Notes: generated by a model from the letters alone, not told the origin. A stretch of DNA of 53,428 nt from Phaeotremella fagi (GCA_001599715.1 BCHU01000021.1:1-53428); one strand, 5' to 3'. Positions 24,600 through 36,989 are shown, counted from the stretch's first letter. Made by a program: numbers and translations.

Positions 24600-25000
24600 G
24601 CTGTCATCGCAACTGCACAGGAATGGAAGCTGTAAGAAGAATATTAGAGACTTAGTCACAGTGATAAAAAATGAATGACCAAGCTCGTTGAGCAAGAGGT
24701 TGCAAGATATGATTAAGAGACAATGGATGTTGAATTTAGACTCACCAGTTGCGGAGCTTGTTGCCCTTACGAGGCAGTAAATATTTGACTAATCAAATCT
24801 AGCAACAAATTCAAATTAATTCCATCCACATGAGCGAACATTACTGATTCATCAATCCATAAGAGCAAGGTTAGAATTCGATGCTAGTAATTGTCGATGA
24901 CTTCTTTCTGAAGATATTGAATCCAAACTAATAAGAGTCAGACCAAAAGCAACTGTGGTGCTGAACACTGTGGTCCTTCTGTGGAATAGACAGCTCGGCT
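24600..25000. repeat. Dispersed repeat, copy 1
   Basis: About 400 bp that matches 40520-40920 in the same orientation, best around 24840-24890 (ACTGATTCATCAATCCAT against ACTGATTCATCAGTCCAT). Both copies sit beside copia remnants, so this is probably a non-coding or badly decayed part of the same retroelement family. Confidence 0.6.
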
Positions 25001-25639
25001 TGGTATACCAGTAAAGGCGAAAAGAAAGGCCAGGAAAACAGTTTTCAAAAGTGTATGGCTGTTGGATGATGGAGTGTTTCGTAGCATAACACTATCATCT
25101 CAACCCAAAATTGCTCTTACGGTGTGGTTGGAACATGGAACATGCCAGCTTGTTTTGTTTTTGATTGTCCTATCGTTTTTTCTTATTTTTAGCTACATCT
25201 TTTCTCGTCTGTCTTACCTCCTTTCTTCTTACTAATTTTCTTCTGGCACACCCTCTTCTTCTGTCCTTAGCTAGCTTATTCTTTCGATCAGTCACTCCGC
25301 ACCAATTATTCTGATAAATCGTGGACGAGATTGTTAGCAACGTTCATCCATAAGGGATAATCCAGTTTTCCTGTTAAAATGCGAATCGTGCTAAATTGTG
25401 ATCTTTCTTCAGCTTAGTATTTCATTGTCTATATCTGCTATAGAGTTATACAGTAATTCATTCGATTAGTTTATGGTAATTTTGTGTCTCTTAATCCATT
25501 AGATTTTTTACAAGGACTTTGATACAAATCACTGGTTAAATCTGTCCTGAGATATATTCATTCGGAAGTACAATAAGCTGATTCCGTAGTGTCATCGATT
25601 TGTGCGCCAGAAAAGTGGATACTGGTTTGGACCATACGC

Positions 25640-26310
25640 TTTGATCAAAACAAGCTGATAAAAAGGGGTGGGGTTGTGAACCTTTTTATCTTAAAAGTAA
25701 CAATCAAATATTTGAGATCGTGCTCAGCTATGCTGATGCCAGTTGGGATGAAGATTTTGAAACTCTTTGATTTACCACTGGCTACCTTCAAACTTTGTCG
25801 AGAATTGGTATCTTGGATAATACAATATAACCCCAACTGTTGCCTCAATTTACAACTGAAGCTGATGTTCAGCGGATGCTACTCGTCAAGCTATCTGGCT
25901 GCGTCTTTTACCAGATGATCACAAGTTTAGTCTTGGTTGTAAGTAGATTCCTATTCTCATTGTCGACATTCCAGGTCTTCAAGAAACTCCAGGGCTTCGA
26001 TTCTTATGCTCTCCTTTCCCCTTGGTGGTTTGATAGAGCGAGAAACTTCTCATGTCTTCTTAAAGACAGGGTAGCAACGTTGACCTCTGAAACCTACACC
26101 CATACTTACACCTCAACCTATGTTGAGCCTATGAGATTTCAGGAAAAGAGTTCCCCTTTTACTTTTCTAAAATGACGATCACTTCTTCGTGAAGGGCCAC
26201 CATGTGGGGTGCGTCTCGACAACGCGAGATTCAAAATTCATAGAAAATTCCTAGAAAACGGTCACCTATAAGGAGATACACTGAGAGGTCGACGAAGGAT
26301 ACTCATTTGT
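25640..26310 (+). mobile_element. Ty1/copia RNase H remnant (plus strand)
   Basis: Reading through several stops and frame changes, this segment matches the better-kept minus-strand copy at 39340-40015, where the copia RNase H signature is clear. Here the corresponding pieces are EIVLSYADASWDEDFETL and TTGYLQTLSRIG. Homology continues past the RNase H part to the sequence near 26230-26300. It is dead and is the inverted partner of the 39 kb copy. Confidence 0.7.
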
Positions 26311-27506
26311 TACAACATAACCATTTTAACGTGACCCGTATTCCAGTATCCATATTCGTTGGACTTGCCGCATGCTACCAGCATTTTACGCTTCCATGTG
26401 CATAATAAATGGATATCCTGTTTTGTTACACCCCGAAGTATTATGCAGGTGGATGGTACGATTGGTAAGTGATGGATCTCCCTGTCCTGAAATGAATGTA
26501 TGAGTATGTGAAGGAACGGCCAGTACTCAAGTTGTGAAATTTCATAGCAACTTACTACCAAGTGGGATCCCGTTGAAACTGAACCTGCCGTCTGTACCTG
26601 ATGCCACCTATCTTTCATTGGTAAGAGATTTCTCTCTACGTTGGGTGCATGCCAAGTACACCAGCTCGAATCGATTCGTCCCGATGAATCAAATAGCCAC
26701 TCACCCAGGCGAAAACTTTGCATAGCCCAGAGGGATTTTAGCAAAGGAAGCGTCATTCGTGTATGTTTTGCATCAATCATAACAGCTCGAAGACGCAAGT
26801 TCGCAGCTGGAAATTCGAATCTCTGTCGTGGGATATGTGAGCGTACACAAGTTATCGCTTGCTCGGGAAGTCGAAGATTTGTCGCACCGTGAGCTGCCAA
26901 GATTAAATCGGCGGTGAAACCTTGATACGTTTTAATCGTAGCTTCTCCAGAAAAATGCTGCCAAATAATCTGTTTTGGAGCAAAGCGTTTGAGGTTGGAG
27001 GTAAACATACGGATCACCCTAATCAGTACACTATCTACTCGTGGACGATTACCATCGACAAACATTGAACCAGACGTCCTCAGCACTAAGCGATCTACTC
27101 TAGGGGGGGGGGGGGGGGGGGGGGGGGGAGTTTGAACTGTTTAAAAGTCGTCGAGATGTTTTACGATGTCGAAATCTAGGTATAATTCAAGGTGACCAAT
27201 TAGGGTCTTGTCACAATGGGGAGATTTTTGGTGACGAGCAATATGTTCCATGGTATCAATTACATCGTTTGCTCTGACTCAAATAGTTGGCTCGATACCT
27301 AGAACAGATTGCTCCATCTTGCAGAGATCCGATATGGTGCGTCGTACAGATGGAGGTACCAGTGAGAGACTGTATAGATCGAGAACATCCAAAAAATCGG
27401 TCACGGGATTGTTTGAATCTAAATGATCAAAAAGGTGGGCAAGATTGACGGTGCCTTCATTATCGACGGAGTGTTGTCCTGTTGTTTCCAAGCTAGACAT
27501 GTTCAC
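26310..27506 (-). CDS. Unknown gene (F-box/LRR-like style), with a C26 tract
   Basis: The longest single frame in the window (27086-26310, 258 residues) extends upstream of its ATG in frame to a run of 26 C on this strand (27128-27103). In that frame the run would encode proline. Beyond it, a readable stretch (HLELYLDFDIVKHLDD) and a further frame (27506-27279) look like earlier exons. I do not recognise the product. Its composition resembles the F-box-like proteins common in tremellomycetes, but no F-box was confirmed. The start, the exon borders and whether the C tract interrupts the gene are unresolved. Confidence 0.45.
27103..27128. repeat. Homopolymer run of 26 G
   Basis: An uninterrupted G26 on the plus strand. 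Runs of this length are unusual in a genome of this composition and are prone to sequencing and assembly error. It lies just upstream of the ATG of the 258-residue frame on the minus strand. Confidence 0.9.
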
Positions 27507-27739
27507 TTGTTTTACTTTCCGGCGGTGGGTGAGTACCGTTTATCTCTATCTCAATGGCAGGAGACGTATTTATTGGATAACGGTCGATTTTATTATGTGT
27601 TTAGTTTCTTTTTACACTTGCATGTAATTATTATGTGTAATAAATGATAGTTAGAAGATGTTAAAAAGAAGAACAATATATGGGAGGACTAAATAAAAGC
27701 CAACTAAATACTAGGAGGTATTTCTCAACCGATTCTAAA

Positions 27740-28090
27740 ATCTTTTAGTTAATGGCGCGCACGAAACAAAGATCTACCAAAGACTTGCTAAATTAGACCA
27801 TGAATTAATTGCACGACGATATTTCAACTCAATCGAAGAGTTGGAGGCAGTATGAGATGATGATTTAAGGCAAGTAATCATTTCACAGGTACAAATAAGG
27901 ACTCTCAAGGCAATGGAGCACCTTCCAGAACTGTACGAACATATTATCTAGCATCTGTCCTTTGAGGATGATTCCACATGGTACTCGCCCGGACTGGAGA
28001 ATGTGGTTTCACTCATCTTAATTCCGGTGCATCACAAAGCACTCCGATAATCTGCTATTCCATACTTGAAAGCTTATTATTTTGGAGTAT
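27740..28090 (+). pseudogene. Decayed F-box-like fragment
   Basis: One frame with several stops reads KIYQRLAKLDHELIARRYF, then MEHLPELYEHII, then VHHKALR and SAIPYLKAYYF. The pattern LPELxxxII followed by a Ser/Leu-rich stretch and IPYLxxxxYF is typical of fungal F-box-like proteins. The stops at several places show that it is not functional. No paralogue was seen in the window. Confidence 0.35.
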
Positions 28091-28469
28091 AGTTCAAAAT
28101 CATTCGTTGACCTAGCATTGTTGACGTCGAGTCACTTGAGTCTTTGACATTCCAATAAAATCTATCTTTCCGTTGTTTCTTTGCTGTATTCCTGGCGTGA
28201 AATCCATGATGCCAGGTTTGCAACTGCGGAGGGAATATACGCATGCTTCTAAATGATGGCGTACCACGGCGTTCCATCTTTAAGTTCGTACACCTTCTAA
28301 AGTAAGATAATCCTCAAATTCTAGCCCTTCACCTAGCCGATCACTGTCACCCAGCTTTTTGACACAAGTATGCTACTAAGCACTCCATAAATTGACTGTG
28401 GCTAGCCTTAAAGATCTTTATAAAACGGTGGAAAGGAAACACGTCCACGTACCTCTACGTACCACGTCT

Positions 28470-30470
28470 TTCGTTATCGCATGAGAACAGCGCCGCTCAG
28501 CTGCCTTTGATCAGTTTTTCATTCCCGTATCTATACCATACCAGGGAGTCAATGAGTCTGCTCTATACATATATTACTTCATTCTGTCAGAGAATCCTCA
28601 GCTGTGTGGTTTTGAGTTAGCAGAAAGTTAGCGCAACTGGGATGGGATACTCAGGACTCTTTGTGATTTCTGTACTTACAGCCTCTGGATAACAAGTCAA
28701 GCAATGGTTCATACATCTACCAGGCTTTAGTGAGATACGAGGTATCTATAGCCAGCTAGCCCAAAGTGATTCCTGCACCTGAAAGTTTGCATCTCTTTAG
28801 TATGAAATCTTCTGTCTTCGATCATCGCTAACACACGCTAGGGTGCCGATCCACCTCAAATAACTCACTGCAGCTTCATCAGAAGTTTCAAACTTCTCAA
28901 ATCATGTACACGACTACCACTGGAGCAAAAAATAATCACATCTTCTCCTTATCTACCATCACCTCCATTATCTCCTCGCTAATATCAAATTCTTTTAATT
29001 TGCTTCTAGTGATCGAAGAATGTGTGAACGTGTCTGAGATTCAACTTTGGATTCAGTCCTGTAACCGTATGTATGAGAGACCCCCCATGAAGAGCATGTA
29101 TGCTATCACCATCTTCTTCGTCCGTGACAGCAGGTAGTTCTTGAGTGCTTTCTTTGCCTTCATGCATCAAATGCGTCGTATGCTGAACAGAGTGCCACAT
29201 CTGCAAGTGTTCAAGACGCATCCGAAAACCCCGCAAACAGCGGGATTGTGGTGTGCTCAACGTTCTTAGCTCTTCTGTTTACCCGTTTCTGTCCTAAAGA
29301 ATATTATTAGTGATATGCCTACACAAAAATATCCATTGGCGGTTCATTCATGGAGATCCTCTTCTGAACCGATCTTGATACGATGCACTATCAGCAAGGA
29401 GCTGATAGGATCATTCCCCTTGGAATTCGTTCAACGATCAGGCAACGATTCTTGGCAATACGTTGTCAACGTGGTGAATCAACTGGTTGATCAAATCCCT
29501 GATCATCCGTCTGCTATTCTTGATAATGAAGGTCGTGCATTGATCCTCAGTGATCGTGTACAAAGTGGTCTCTTTTGGTACGAACAGGCGGGTTAGTCTA
29601 TTGAATACCTAGCGATACCGCGAAACACTAATTTTACCTTGCTTTGAGGACCTAGGTCTGATTCAGCCAGTTACTATGTCACGCGGACCAGAGTACTTTA
29701 GGAGTCGCGTGGCTCCAAGTGCTGAAGGAAGCATCTCCACTCGGTCCAACTCAAAAAGATCTAGCACAAACCAGGTAAGATGATCGTTTGCGCCAGGAAA
29801 ATCATCGATATGTTGAGGGTTAACGATAGCAACGGAAATAGTCTCGCTTTCGGGAATATCTGATAGCTAGGGACTGTTCATGTCTTGTCACTGACGTGGT
29901 TTTTACGAGCTGTACTGCTAGTCATATTATCCCTTTTTCTCGACCAGATGTGAGCAATTTTACACGGCAACGAAGCGAATAATTGACCAGTCATTCTCTC
30001 TTTTCGTAAAGATTTACCAGCAGCTTCTTAATATCCCCTACGAGCCCCCATTGTTCGAGCCTTCAGTTGGCCTTCTTCTCAGGGATGACCTGCACCACGC
30101 ATATGATCAGCTGCAATGGTCTCTATATCACAGAGTGAGTGACAACTAGGATGCCCATAATTTCACCATTCTGCTAGTTATCTCACCCGAGTCTGATTGT
30201 TCCCATTAAAGAGTTTTCACTAAAAAAATATAGGATGGACTGTTGTACGTTCACTTCTTTTTACTGAAGTATCCGAACGCTTCTGCATTACATGGTAAAA
30301 TTATTACGCCGGAAAGATTTCGAGGAGAGCAAGAGTGGAGGCCAGATGTGCGCCTAATTGAGTGGCATTACAACCAATGCGTAAAGGCTCATATTAGGGG
30401 ATTCTCAGTAGGAGTGGGAGACGAACAACCGTATGATCATCGATAGTTATGGCAATCCTGTTTGGTCTGT
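28470..30470. repeat. Inverted duplication arm carrying H7
   Basis: This segment, from the upstream flank to the end of H7, matches 46080-47570 in reverse orientation. The flank upstream of the gene (about 28560-29300) is shared as well. The partner has lost about 450 bp of the coding region. Confidence 0.85.
29315..30446 (+). CDS. HNH_2-type nuclease-like protein, copy H7
   Basis: Exons 29315-29591, 29656-29774, 29842-29949, 30012-30134 and 30234-30446 join in frame to 279 residues. Features: FVQRSGNDSWQYV; MSRGPEYFRSR and a Ser/Arg linker; ARDCSCLVTD; SCTASHIIPFSRPD; PSVGLLLRDDLHHAYDQLQW; LHGKIITPERFRG; WHYNQCVKAHIRGFSVG. The HNH Asn position is Val. The C-terminus has a short extra tail (GDEQPYDHR) beyond the conserved motif. 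No damage is seen. An inverted, internally deleted copy (H9) lies 16 kb away. Confidence 0.88.
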
Positions 30471-30703
30471 GCAAGTGCCAAATCAGGCTTTGGTTGGTGA
30501 AAGAGTAAAGTTGGATGAAAACTTGGATGAAACAGCTGCCAATGGTAATGCTACCAGCCTTGTCAATCATGAAGTAATTCGCCAATTTGACTCGATCACA
30601 ACATCTCTTGTCAATTGTTGAACGACAACCAGACTTATGCACCTAATATGGACATTTGTTTGGTCGTCGTGATAATGGCCAGCAAAGTGACTGATTTTGA
30701 AAA

Positions 30704-31240
30704 GACACTAGCGGGGATATTTATGGCTGAAAGTTCAATAAAATCATTTCTGGAAGCAGTGGATTACGAGTTTCAGCCACATCTATGAAATTGCACAGCA
30801 GGCTGTTCCAAACAGGTGAGCGTTATGAACTATTGTCGCCCTAACTGCAGTGAAAAGCCCACTCCGCATGTTTCAATCTGGCTAATTTGATTTACACTAT
30901 GTTTAACGATTGTTTGGTGCAAAGACAATGTGAGATCGGTAGAGACATGTATTTGCTGTACTCACATTAAGCAGCAGGATTACAGAACAGGCTAAAAAAC
31001 ATTACAGAATTGGGGACAGACTCATCGTTTCAAAGCTTTTGTGCATCGTTATGTTCTGACCCTACGTTTTAAAAGAACAGAGAAAAGGCTACCACTGAGA
31101 TATGGTGACATCACATGCATATGCTTCTAAGCAGTGATGAAACTATGAGCAATCGATATCATCGATCTAACGACGTCGTTCGAATTGTTTGAAGTTTGCT
31201 GAGGATCTGCGTCACTCTAATGTTCTCAATATCTCCAGCT
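30704..31240. repeat. Older tandem copy of the left edge of the 2.4 kb duplication
   Basis: This segment aligns with 31252-31790 immediately to its right. Both start with AAGACACTAGCGG and contain the same ATTGTCGCC/TTAACT stretch. Its end (31141-31240) matches the 3' end of the unknown three-exon gene. It is strongly diverged, so it reflects an older tandem event than the 2.4 kb duplication. Confidence 0.7.
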
Positions 31241-31381
31241 TGTGCTTTCTGCAAAGACACTAGCGGTGATGATCAGCGGCTGAAGGTTCAATGTGGAGTC
31301 ATTATAGAAGCAGTGAATCTCCAGTGTCAACTACATCTATGAGAATGCATAGCAGTCTGTTAGAATAACGGTGAGCTCATT

Positions 31382-33795
31382 AAATATTGTCGCTTTAACT
31401 TCAGTAGAAACTTTAGCTCTGCGTGTCTCGAATGGCTAGTAGAATTTACGCTACATTCACCAAATTGTCTTAACACTAAATCAATGTATGATCGGTAATG
31501 GCCTGCATTCACTGCACTCACAGCAATTTCTGAATAGGTTAGAAACAGTACAGGTTCAAGGACCGAATTATCGTCCAAAAGCCAAAGTGCGCCATAACTT
31601 TTCGGCTCCAAGATTTGACAAGAACAGAGAGACGGCTAGCACTGGCGTTTGGAAAAGTTACATGCATATGTTTCTTACCGTGACATAATCAGGAGCAATC
31701 GATGTCACTGATTCAACGACGTCATTCTAAATCTTTGAAGTTTGCTTAGGATTTGCGTCACTCTTGTCTCCTCAATATCTCCAGCTTTGAGACTGGCCAG
31801 CTGGCTCAAACTGACGACGTCCAGACGAGAGACCGAAACTTCGGGGACCATATCTAAAACCTCTGTACCAAAAATCTTAACCAGAAGAAAGAATTTTCTG
31901 GCCCGCTGCAAACGCTTTTGAAGCGTTGCTTTGGCTTTGATATCTTGAACAGCAATAGCGAGCTCTGGGCTGGCGCAGAGTTGTTTGAAAGTGGCTTGGT
32001 GTAGAGTACGGGCTGCAACTGTATGCGGGTGTTGCTGGAATGTTTTCTGTATGAAGCGAATCAATGTTTTAACCGTGGGAACCAAACAGAGGATCTCGAT
32101 GAGTTGCACTAACCTCGACAAAAGAGTTGTAAGCCAGTCCTAACCTCCAGTAGGCCCAATTTATCGTTACAGACAGCACAGATACTTTTTGATCGAGATA
32201 TCGCAATTGACCCAAGCATTGTAAAATGTCGTGTGCTGTACCTGTCTGAGCGCCAGTTTCACCAGTTTGCATATCTGTAAATGCCGCTTCGTGAAGTCCG
32301 CTCATAATCTCCTTCAGATTTTCGCTTGATTTGAACCAGTGTTGCTCTTTACCATCGTTAGATTTAGCTTCCAACGCTGTCAGTAACCTGCGTAAACCGT
32401 CTTTCCGCCAGCCAGTTGGTTCATTACTGAGGCTTGAGACCTCACCCTCAGGGGCTACCGAACCAACAGAAGATTCAGAATGGCTTGACATTAGTACGTC
32501 AGAGACTATTCTATCGCTATCAGAGTCCATCACGATCTAAGTGTTCTGCTTCAGCTAAATGCGTATAGGATAAGTATTGTCTACTTCAAGGACAGCACTG
32601 ACCTCAAACTCTTCCGAACCTATCTCAATCAATAATCTTGGAGCCCAAGCAAATTGCAATAACCCTTTATTGTTGAAAGCCTTCACAAGCGCGAAGTAAG
32701 CAAGAGATGCATTGTGCGCAACGACGCTCTCTTCTTCTACACTCAAGAGACCTTCGATGTAGAGGGTCATATCTGCTAAAGTCTTGTCGCCGTTCTGATA
32801 GTCCACATCTGTGGGACGGATAGTGGTACGAGTCATGGAAGTAACGTGTTTGTGAAGAAGCTCTGTGGTGCTGAGAACAAAAGGTACTTTCAGCCTTTAA
32901 TTCAAGCAGGATCACTCACATTTATCGAACACAAACTCAAGAAATGATGAAATATTGTGGTTTGAGCAAAATCTAACAATACCGAAATAAGAAGGACAGC
33001 TCATTCAGCCCACAGCTACCTATCCGTCTTACAGTTTCTTACTGTTATCGTGAGATAAACAATGTCTTATTGTTCGTTGCCACTGAAGATGGGTCAAAGC
33101 TTGATCTTGATACATGATGTAAAAAAGGTACATAGCGCCATTTGTTCCCCTTGTTTGAAGGGGATGAAGTAGTAGCTCTTTGTTCTCATTTGGGAAGACG
33201 AGCAGACCGTGCTTCGCAAGTATAGTGTAGCTTTTGTGTTATCATACTCATACTCAATGATACAAACAAATAGGCAATACCTACGAAAAACACCGCGTAC
33301 GTACCTTCTCTTGATTTTCAGGGATAGTTGGAGCCCTGACTTCCTGATATCAACCTTCTACCCCTTCACAGCAAAGCTTGCTCGCTCTCTTAAACCTATG
33401 CAAGTCGTAGGAGTCCCTGATTCTCCATTAAACTACTGCAATTGTTTCCAGAGCGCGAGTAAATGCCATGAAAAACTAAAATGATGCGCGGTAACGTTTG
33501 AATTACACTCGGCTTTCCATTCAATCACTTGTCGATTGAGGATATCTGCGATCATAAACAGCTGCTCCCAACACTCTAAATGCACTTGTGTATGAAGAAA
33601 GGAATGCTTAGCTTGGCGGAAGAGAAAAAGGCGAAGAATATCGCGAGCAAACGCACAGATACTGTTGGTCTGGCCCGCGACCGACCACTGTTTTACGTGT
33701 CCCCTTGAAACAGATACTTTTCTGAAAACCTATTGTTCGTGTGACCCTGTCCCTAAATCGAAAAGGCTCTTCTCTTCGCAGTATCGTAGATACGT
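31382..33795. repeat. Segmental duplication, right copy (2.4 kb)
   Basis: Direct repeat of 1-2416. One base is deleted relative to the left copy near 33429 (CCATTAAAC against CCATTGAAAC). No N bases. Homology ends at 33795, after which the upstream region of the carboxymuconolactone-decarboxylase-like gene begins, instead of the kinase. Confidence 0.95.
31705..32836 (-). CDS. Unknown three-exon protein, right copy
   Basis: Same structure as the gene at 325-1456: exons 32836-32585, 32536-32114 and 32046-31705, about 338 residues, phase-0 introns. All bases are resolved here, and the frame is open through all exons, so this copy is the better reference. The product is unknown; see the left copy for motifs. 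The near-identity of the copies implies recent duplication, gene conversion, or an assembly duplicate. Confidence 0.72.
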
Positions 33796-34069
33796 TCGTT
33801 GTCCTCGTACACTAAATACTATCTTCGTTCACTTTCTTATGCTTTTCATAGAGAACTCCGTTTATCTAGGTAAGTCTGTATCAAACACTTCAGAATGACA
33901 TTAGCATTCAAGTCGAGTGCATGGACACAACGCGCTAAGCGCCAACACCGCCGATGGTAGACGCAGGAGTGGGCGTCTGTCAAAGTCTCACTATAATATC
34001 CACGGTGTATGAATCTCCTCTACGCTATTCAAGCCAAACCCCAATCATACCAAGATCAAATCGAGCACC

Positions 34070-34651
34070 ATGCCAGATCGAATCACCCCCATTCCGCGAG
34101 ACCAACTCCCACCCTCATTGGTACCACACCACGACAGCGCTTCCGAGTTCCTCTCCACTTTCTATGGGTCCGGTGCCGAAAGTCATCACGCCCCCAACGG
34201 TGCTTTGATCGGTGCTTTCGCTGGTTTAATTCATCTTCCAGGTTTACAAGACGCTCTACTATCTGTCATCTCCAACCTCCGAGAATTGAAATCAGTATCC
34301 GCTAGGGTCAAAGAGGTCGCTGTCCTCACAACAGTTTCTCAATATCAAAACGAATACGCCATTGACGCCCATGTCAAGGTTGCCAGACAGCTTGGTTTCA
34401 CCGACAAACAGATCGAATGCCTTCGATTGGGACAAAAACCCGAGTCGCTGGAGAACCATTGCGAAACTGCCTTTGATATAGCTAAAGAGTTGGCCCATGG
34501 TAGAGGTAAACTGAGCGAAGAAATGTGGGTCAGATCAGTAAAGGTCTTTGGCGAAGAAGGGACGATGACTTTGATGGCTTATACTGGGTTTTACGCATTC
34601 TGGAGTATCTGGATGAACGGATTGGATTGCGCTCCACGATTGAGAGATTAG
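34070..34651 (+). CDS. Carboxymuconolactone decarboxylase (CMD/AhpD-like) family protein
   Basis: A single-exon protein of 193 residues of the CMD fold, a small helical family that includes gamma-carboxymuconolactone decarboxylases and AhpD-like thiol peroxidase partners. The pattern LxSVSARVKEVAVLTTVSQYQNEY-like segment (residues about 75-100) followed by AxVARQLGFTDKQIECL is typical of the family in fungi. The CxxC of true AhpD is not present, so a peroxidase role is unlikely. The substrate cannot be told. The ATG at 34070 lies about 275 bp right of the duplication edge. The stop is TAG at 34649-34651. A stress or secondary-metabolism role is possible but unproven. Confidence 0.8.
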   Translation: MPDRITPIPRDQLPPSLVPHHDSASEFLSTFYGSGAESHHAPNGALIGAFAGLIHLPGLQDALLSVISNLRELKSVSARVKEVAVLTTVSQYQNEYAIDAHVKVARQLGFTDKQIECLRLGQKPESLENHCETAFDIAKELAHGRGKLSEEMWVRSVKVFGEEGTMTLMAYTGFYAFWSIWMNGLDCAPRLRD

Positions 34652-34871
34652 GAAGGGTTTGGGAAGATAGCTCATTGATCCTGAATGCATTTCACAATAA
34701 AAGGGTGACAGCAAATCCATATCTCGATGGTTATGTGTTTGTTCTGGTCAATAATTCAAGTTGCAGAGTGAAGTTGCGAGCAATCAAACGACATCACATT
34801 TCATCCACATCTGCCTACAAGCCACTACTACAAGCCACTAGACATACCATAAAGTCAAACTACAAAATAAA

Positions 34872-36928
34872 TCAAGCAAGGACACTATAACTAACAACTT
34901 CTGACCGTTGAATACCTTCACCGCAAAGGGAGTAGACATTTAAGCGTTGTTGGCGCAACTGAATGCTCCACCTACAGAGCCCACCTACAGAGCCGGTAGC
35001 ATACGCGTCAATGATTGACTGAATTGATGTGTACGTTCCTTTTGAGGATATCAGATACGGCTATGGATCGAGCTTCGATCTTACTCACCAGCAACCATGA
35101 GGAATAGTGACACGAGGAACACGATCACATGCGCAAAGTAAATGGCACGTTGGAGAAAGGTACCTTTGTAGTCGAAACGATGTTCGTAGAACCAAATTGT
35201 GCACGGAATACCAAGCTGAGATTGTGGTTAGCACGTTTCTTGCTACGATATACCAAGCTTACAACTAAAGGTGCAACACAGAATGCCCCAACAACAGCAA
35301 GAAGATTGTTGAAAAACTGGACTGGTCAGTAAACTCCCTAAAAATGGACATACAGGAATCGCCTCAGTGCCAATAAAAGACAAAATCGTGACGGTAAAGG
35401 TGCATCCCCTGGTCGCAGGTTAGTGATCAGTCTTCAAAGTATCAAATAGACCTCACAGCCAAGTGAACCAATGAGTCTTTGTGTTGGCCTGTAGATGCTC
35501 CGAATCCCTGAGGATCTTGACGAAAAGACTTTCCAAACATCAGTGCTTGTCGATTTGAGTACCGAGCTCCAACGCTTACTATTTGGCGGCGACATGTGTA
35601 AACAAAGTCGACGTGATGATCAAACCTGGAATACCAATACCGTCTGTCGATTTCAGCACTGTCACTGAACTGAGACTTACATGATATTTTACCTATCAAC
35701 GTTCCAGCTGAACTAAGTGCTGGTGAGGCGACGTATTGACCGCAGTATACGTAGCTAACAGATGTGTCAGTGCATTTGCAGACAAAGTGAAGTACACTTA
35801 CATGACCGTAGCGAAGGTGATATACAGCACAGTGAGTGTGGACATGGCAAGAATTAAAGGTCGCTTGAATTGCTTTGGGTGCTTCATCTCAGCGAGAACA
35901 GGTAAGAATGTGCTCGTGGCTCCGAAAGATGCTGAGAAAGGTCAGCGGGATGTATTTACAATAACCTACAGAATACAGCTAGGGTAGCAGAGAGTCCGGC
36001 AACAAATGTCGGGTGTGCAAGTGCAAAGACCTCGAGGTTGTATGGTCCTGTTGCTGGAGCTGCAGCCGGTCTGGCGACCGTGGTAACCGCGACAACAACG
36101 ATGAAGATGGCTGTGAAGATTGATCCGAACCCAAACCAGGTAAGTGATCCAATGTCAGAGATCTTTCTTATACTGGCAAAACCCATTGTCAAAGCAGCAG
36201 CGACAAAGTTGAATCTGCATATCAGTACTAGAGCAGCTTGCGACACTTACATGACTGTACAAGCACCATGGTTTGAAAGGGTGTTGAGAGCGATAGACAA
36301 CGCGACAAGAGCAGAACCAGCAGCAAGACTTTAAAGCGTCAGCGCAAGGCTGACAGACGAAACAGAATACTTACATCCAGCAAATCAAAAACAAAGACGA
36401 TGTAAACTCTCTGTAATACTTGCCTCCAACAACAAAGGCAGCGTCTGGAAGACTGTGAACACCTGGATGGTTGTTTCTAAAGTTTCCCATGATCACAGCG
36501 AAATCTGTAGAAAGTCAGAGCGAGGCTCTAAGGTCTTTAAAGCACTTACATGTACTGAAAAATCCGGATGCTAAAACGACGAGAACACCAGGAACACCAC
36601 CTGACAGAGGTGTCAGTAGACATCAGCATAGAATTTATGGACCCACCTAGAATACTCATTCCATAAGGAATAGAGAGTACCCCAGTCGCGAATTGGAGTT
36701 TAAGAAGCACAATGGTTGTTTTCTTCCATCCCATTGATCTAAATTGTACACCATTGACTTCGCGCTTGAAGATTTCACCCCTGCAATTCGGGTATCAGTT
36801 TCCTAATCAGAGATAAAAAAATCTCACCGATCCTCGTCCGCCCCAGCGAGTTCAATTCCATCGACTGTTCCATCATGTTTCGTGTCTGGTAAATCAACCT
36901 CTTCGTGGCCTGTGATTGAAGATGACAT
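34872..36928 (-). CDS. AAAP-family amino acid transporter with a frame-shifted C-terminus
   Basis: A plasma- or vacuolar-membrane amino acid permease (Aa_trans family, like Neurospora mtr-type proteins). I traced about 14 exons from the ATG at 36928, among them 36928-36828, 36780-36647, 36600-36550, 36504-36375, 36328-36251, 36214-35970, 35931-35802 and 35754-35681, with further small exons to 34872. Multiple hydrophobic segments are seen, with family motifs such as LLKLQFATGVLSIPYGM (first membrane segment) and IRKISDIGSLTWFGFGS. The coding frame stays open through all the exons I joined. Near the end (34969-34994) a 13-bp tandem duplication shifts the frame, replacing the usual short GAFSCANNA-type ending (stop at 34940) by about 30 unrelated residues. 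Transport may survive, as the change follows the last membrane segment. Confidence 0.85.
34969..34994. repeat. 13-bp tandem duplication in the transporter 3' end
   Basis: CACCTACAGAGCC occurs twice in a row. Removing one unit restores the frame to a short C-terminus with a stop at 34940-34942. Confidence 0.95.
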
Positions 36929-36989
36929 GGTGATGGATGGGTTTATGCTTGTTGACCAAGTTACCCAGCATTGTTTAAATACTGTATTC

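Noticed and set aside
27752..27790. A frame starting MARTKQ, like the start of histone H3
   Set aside because: The match ends after six residues plus RST and the frame stops soon after. A different frame of the same DNA reads a longer F-box-like fragment, so this is coincidence.
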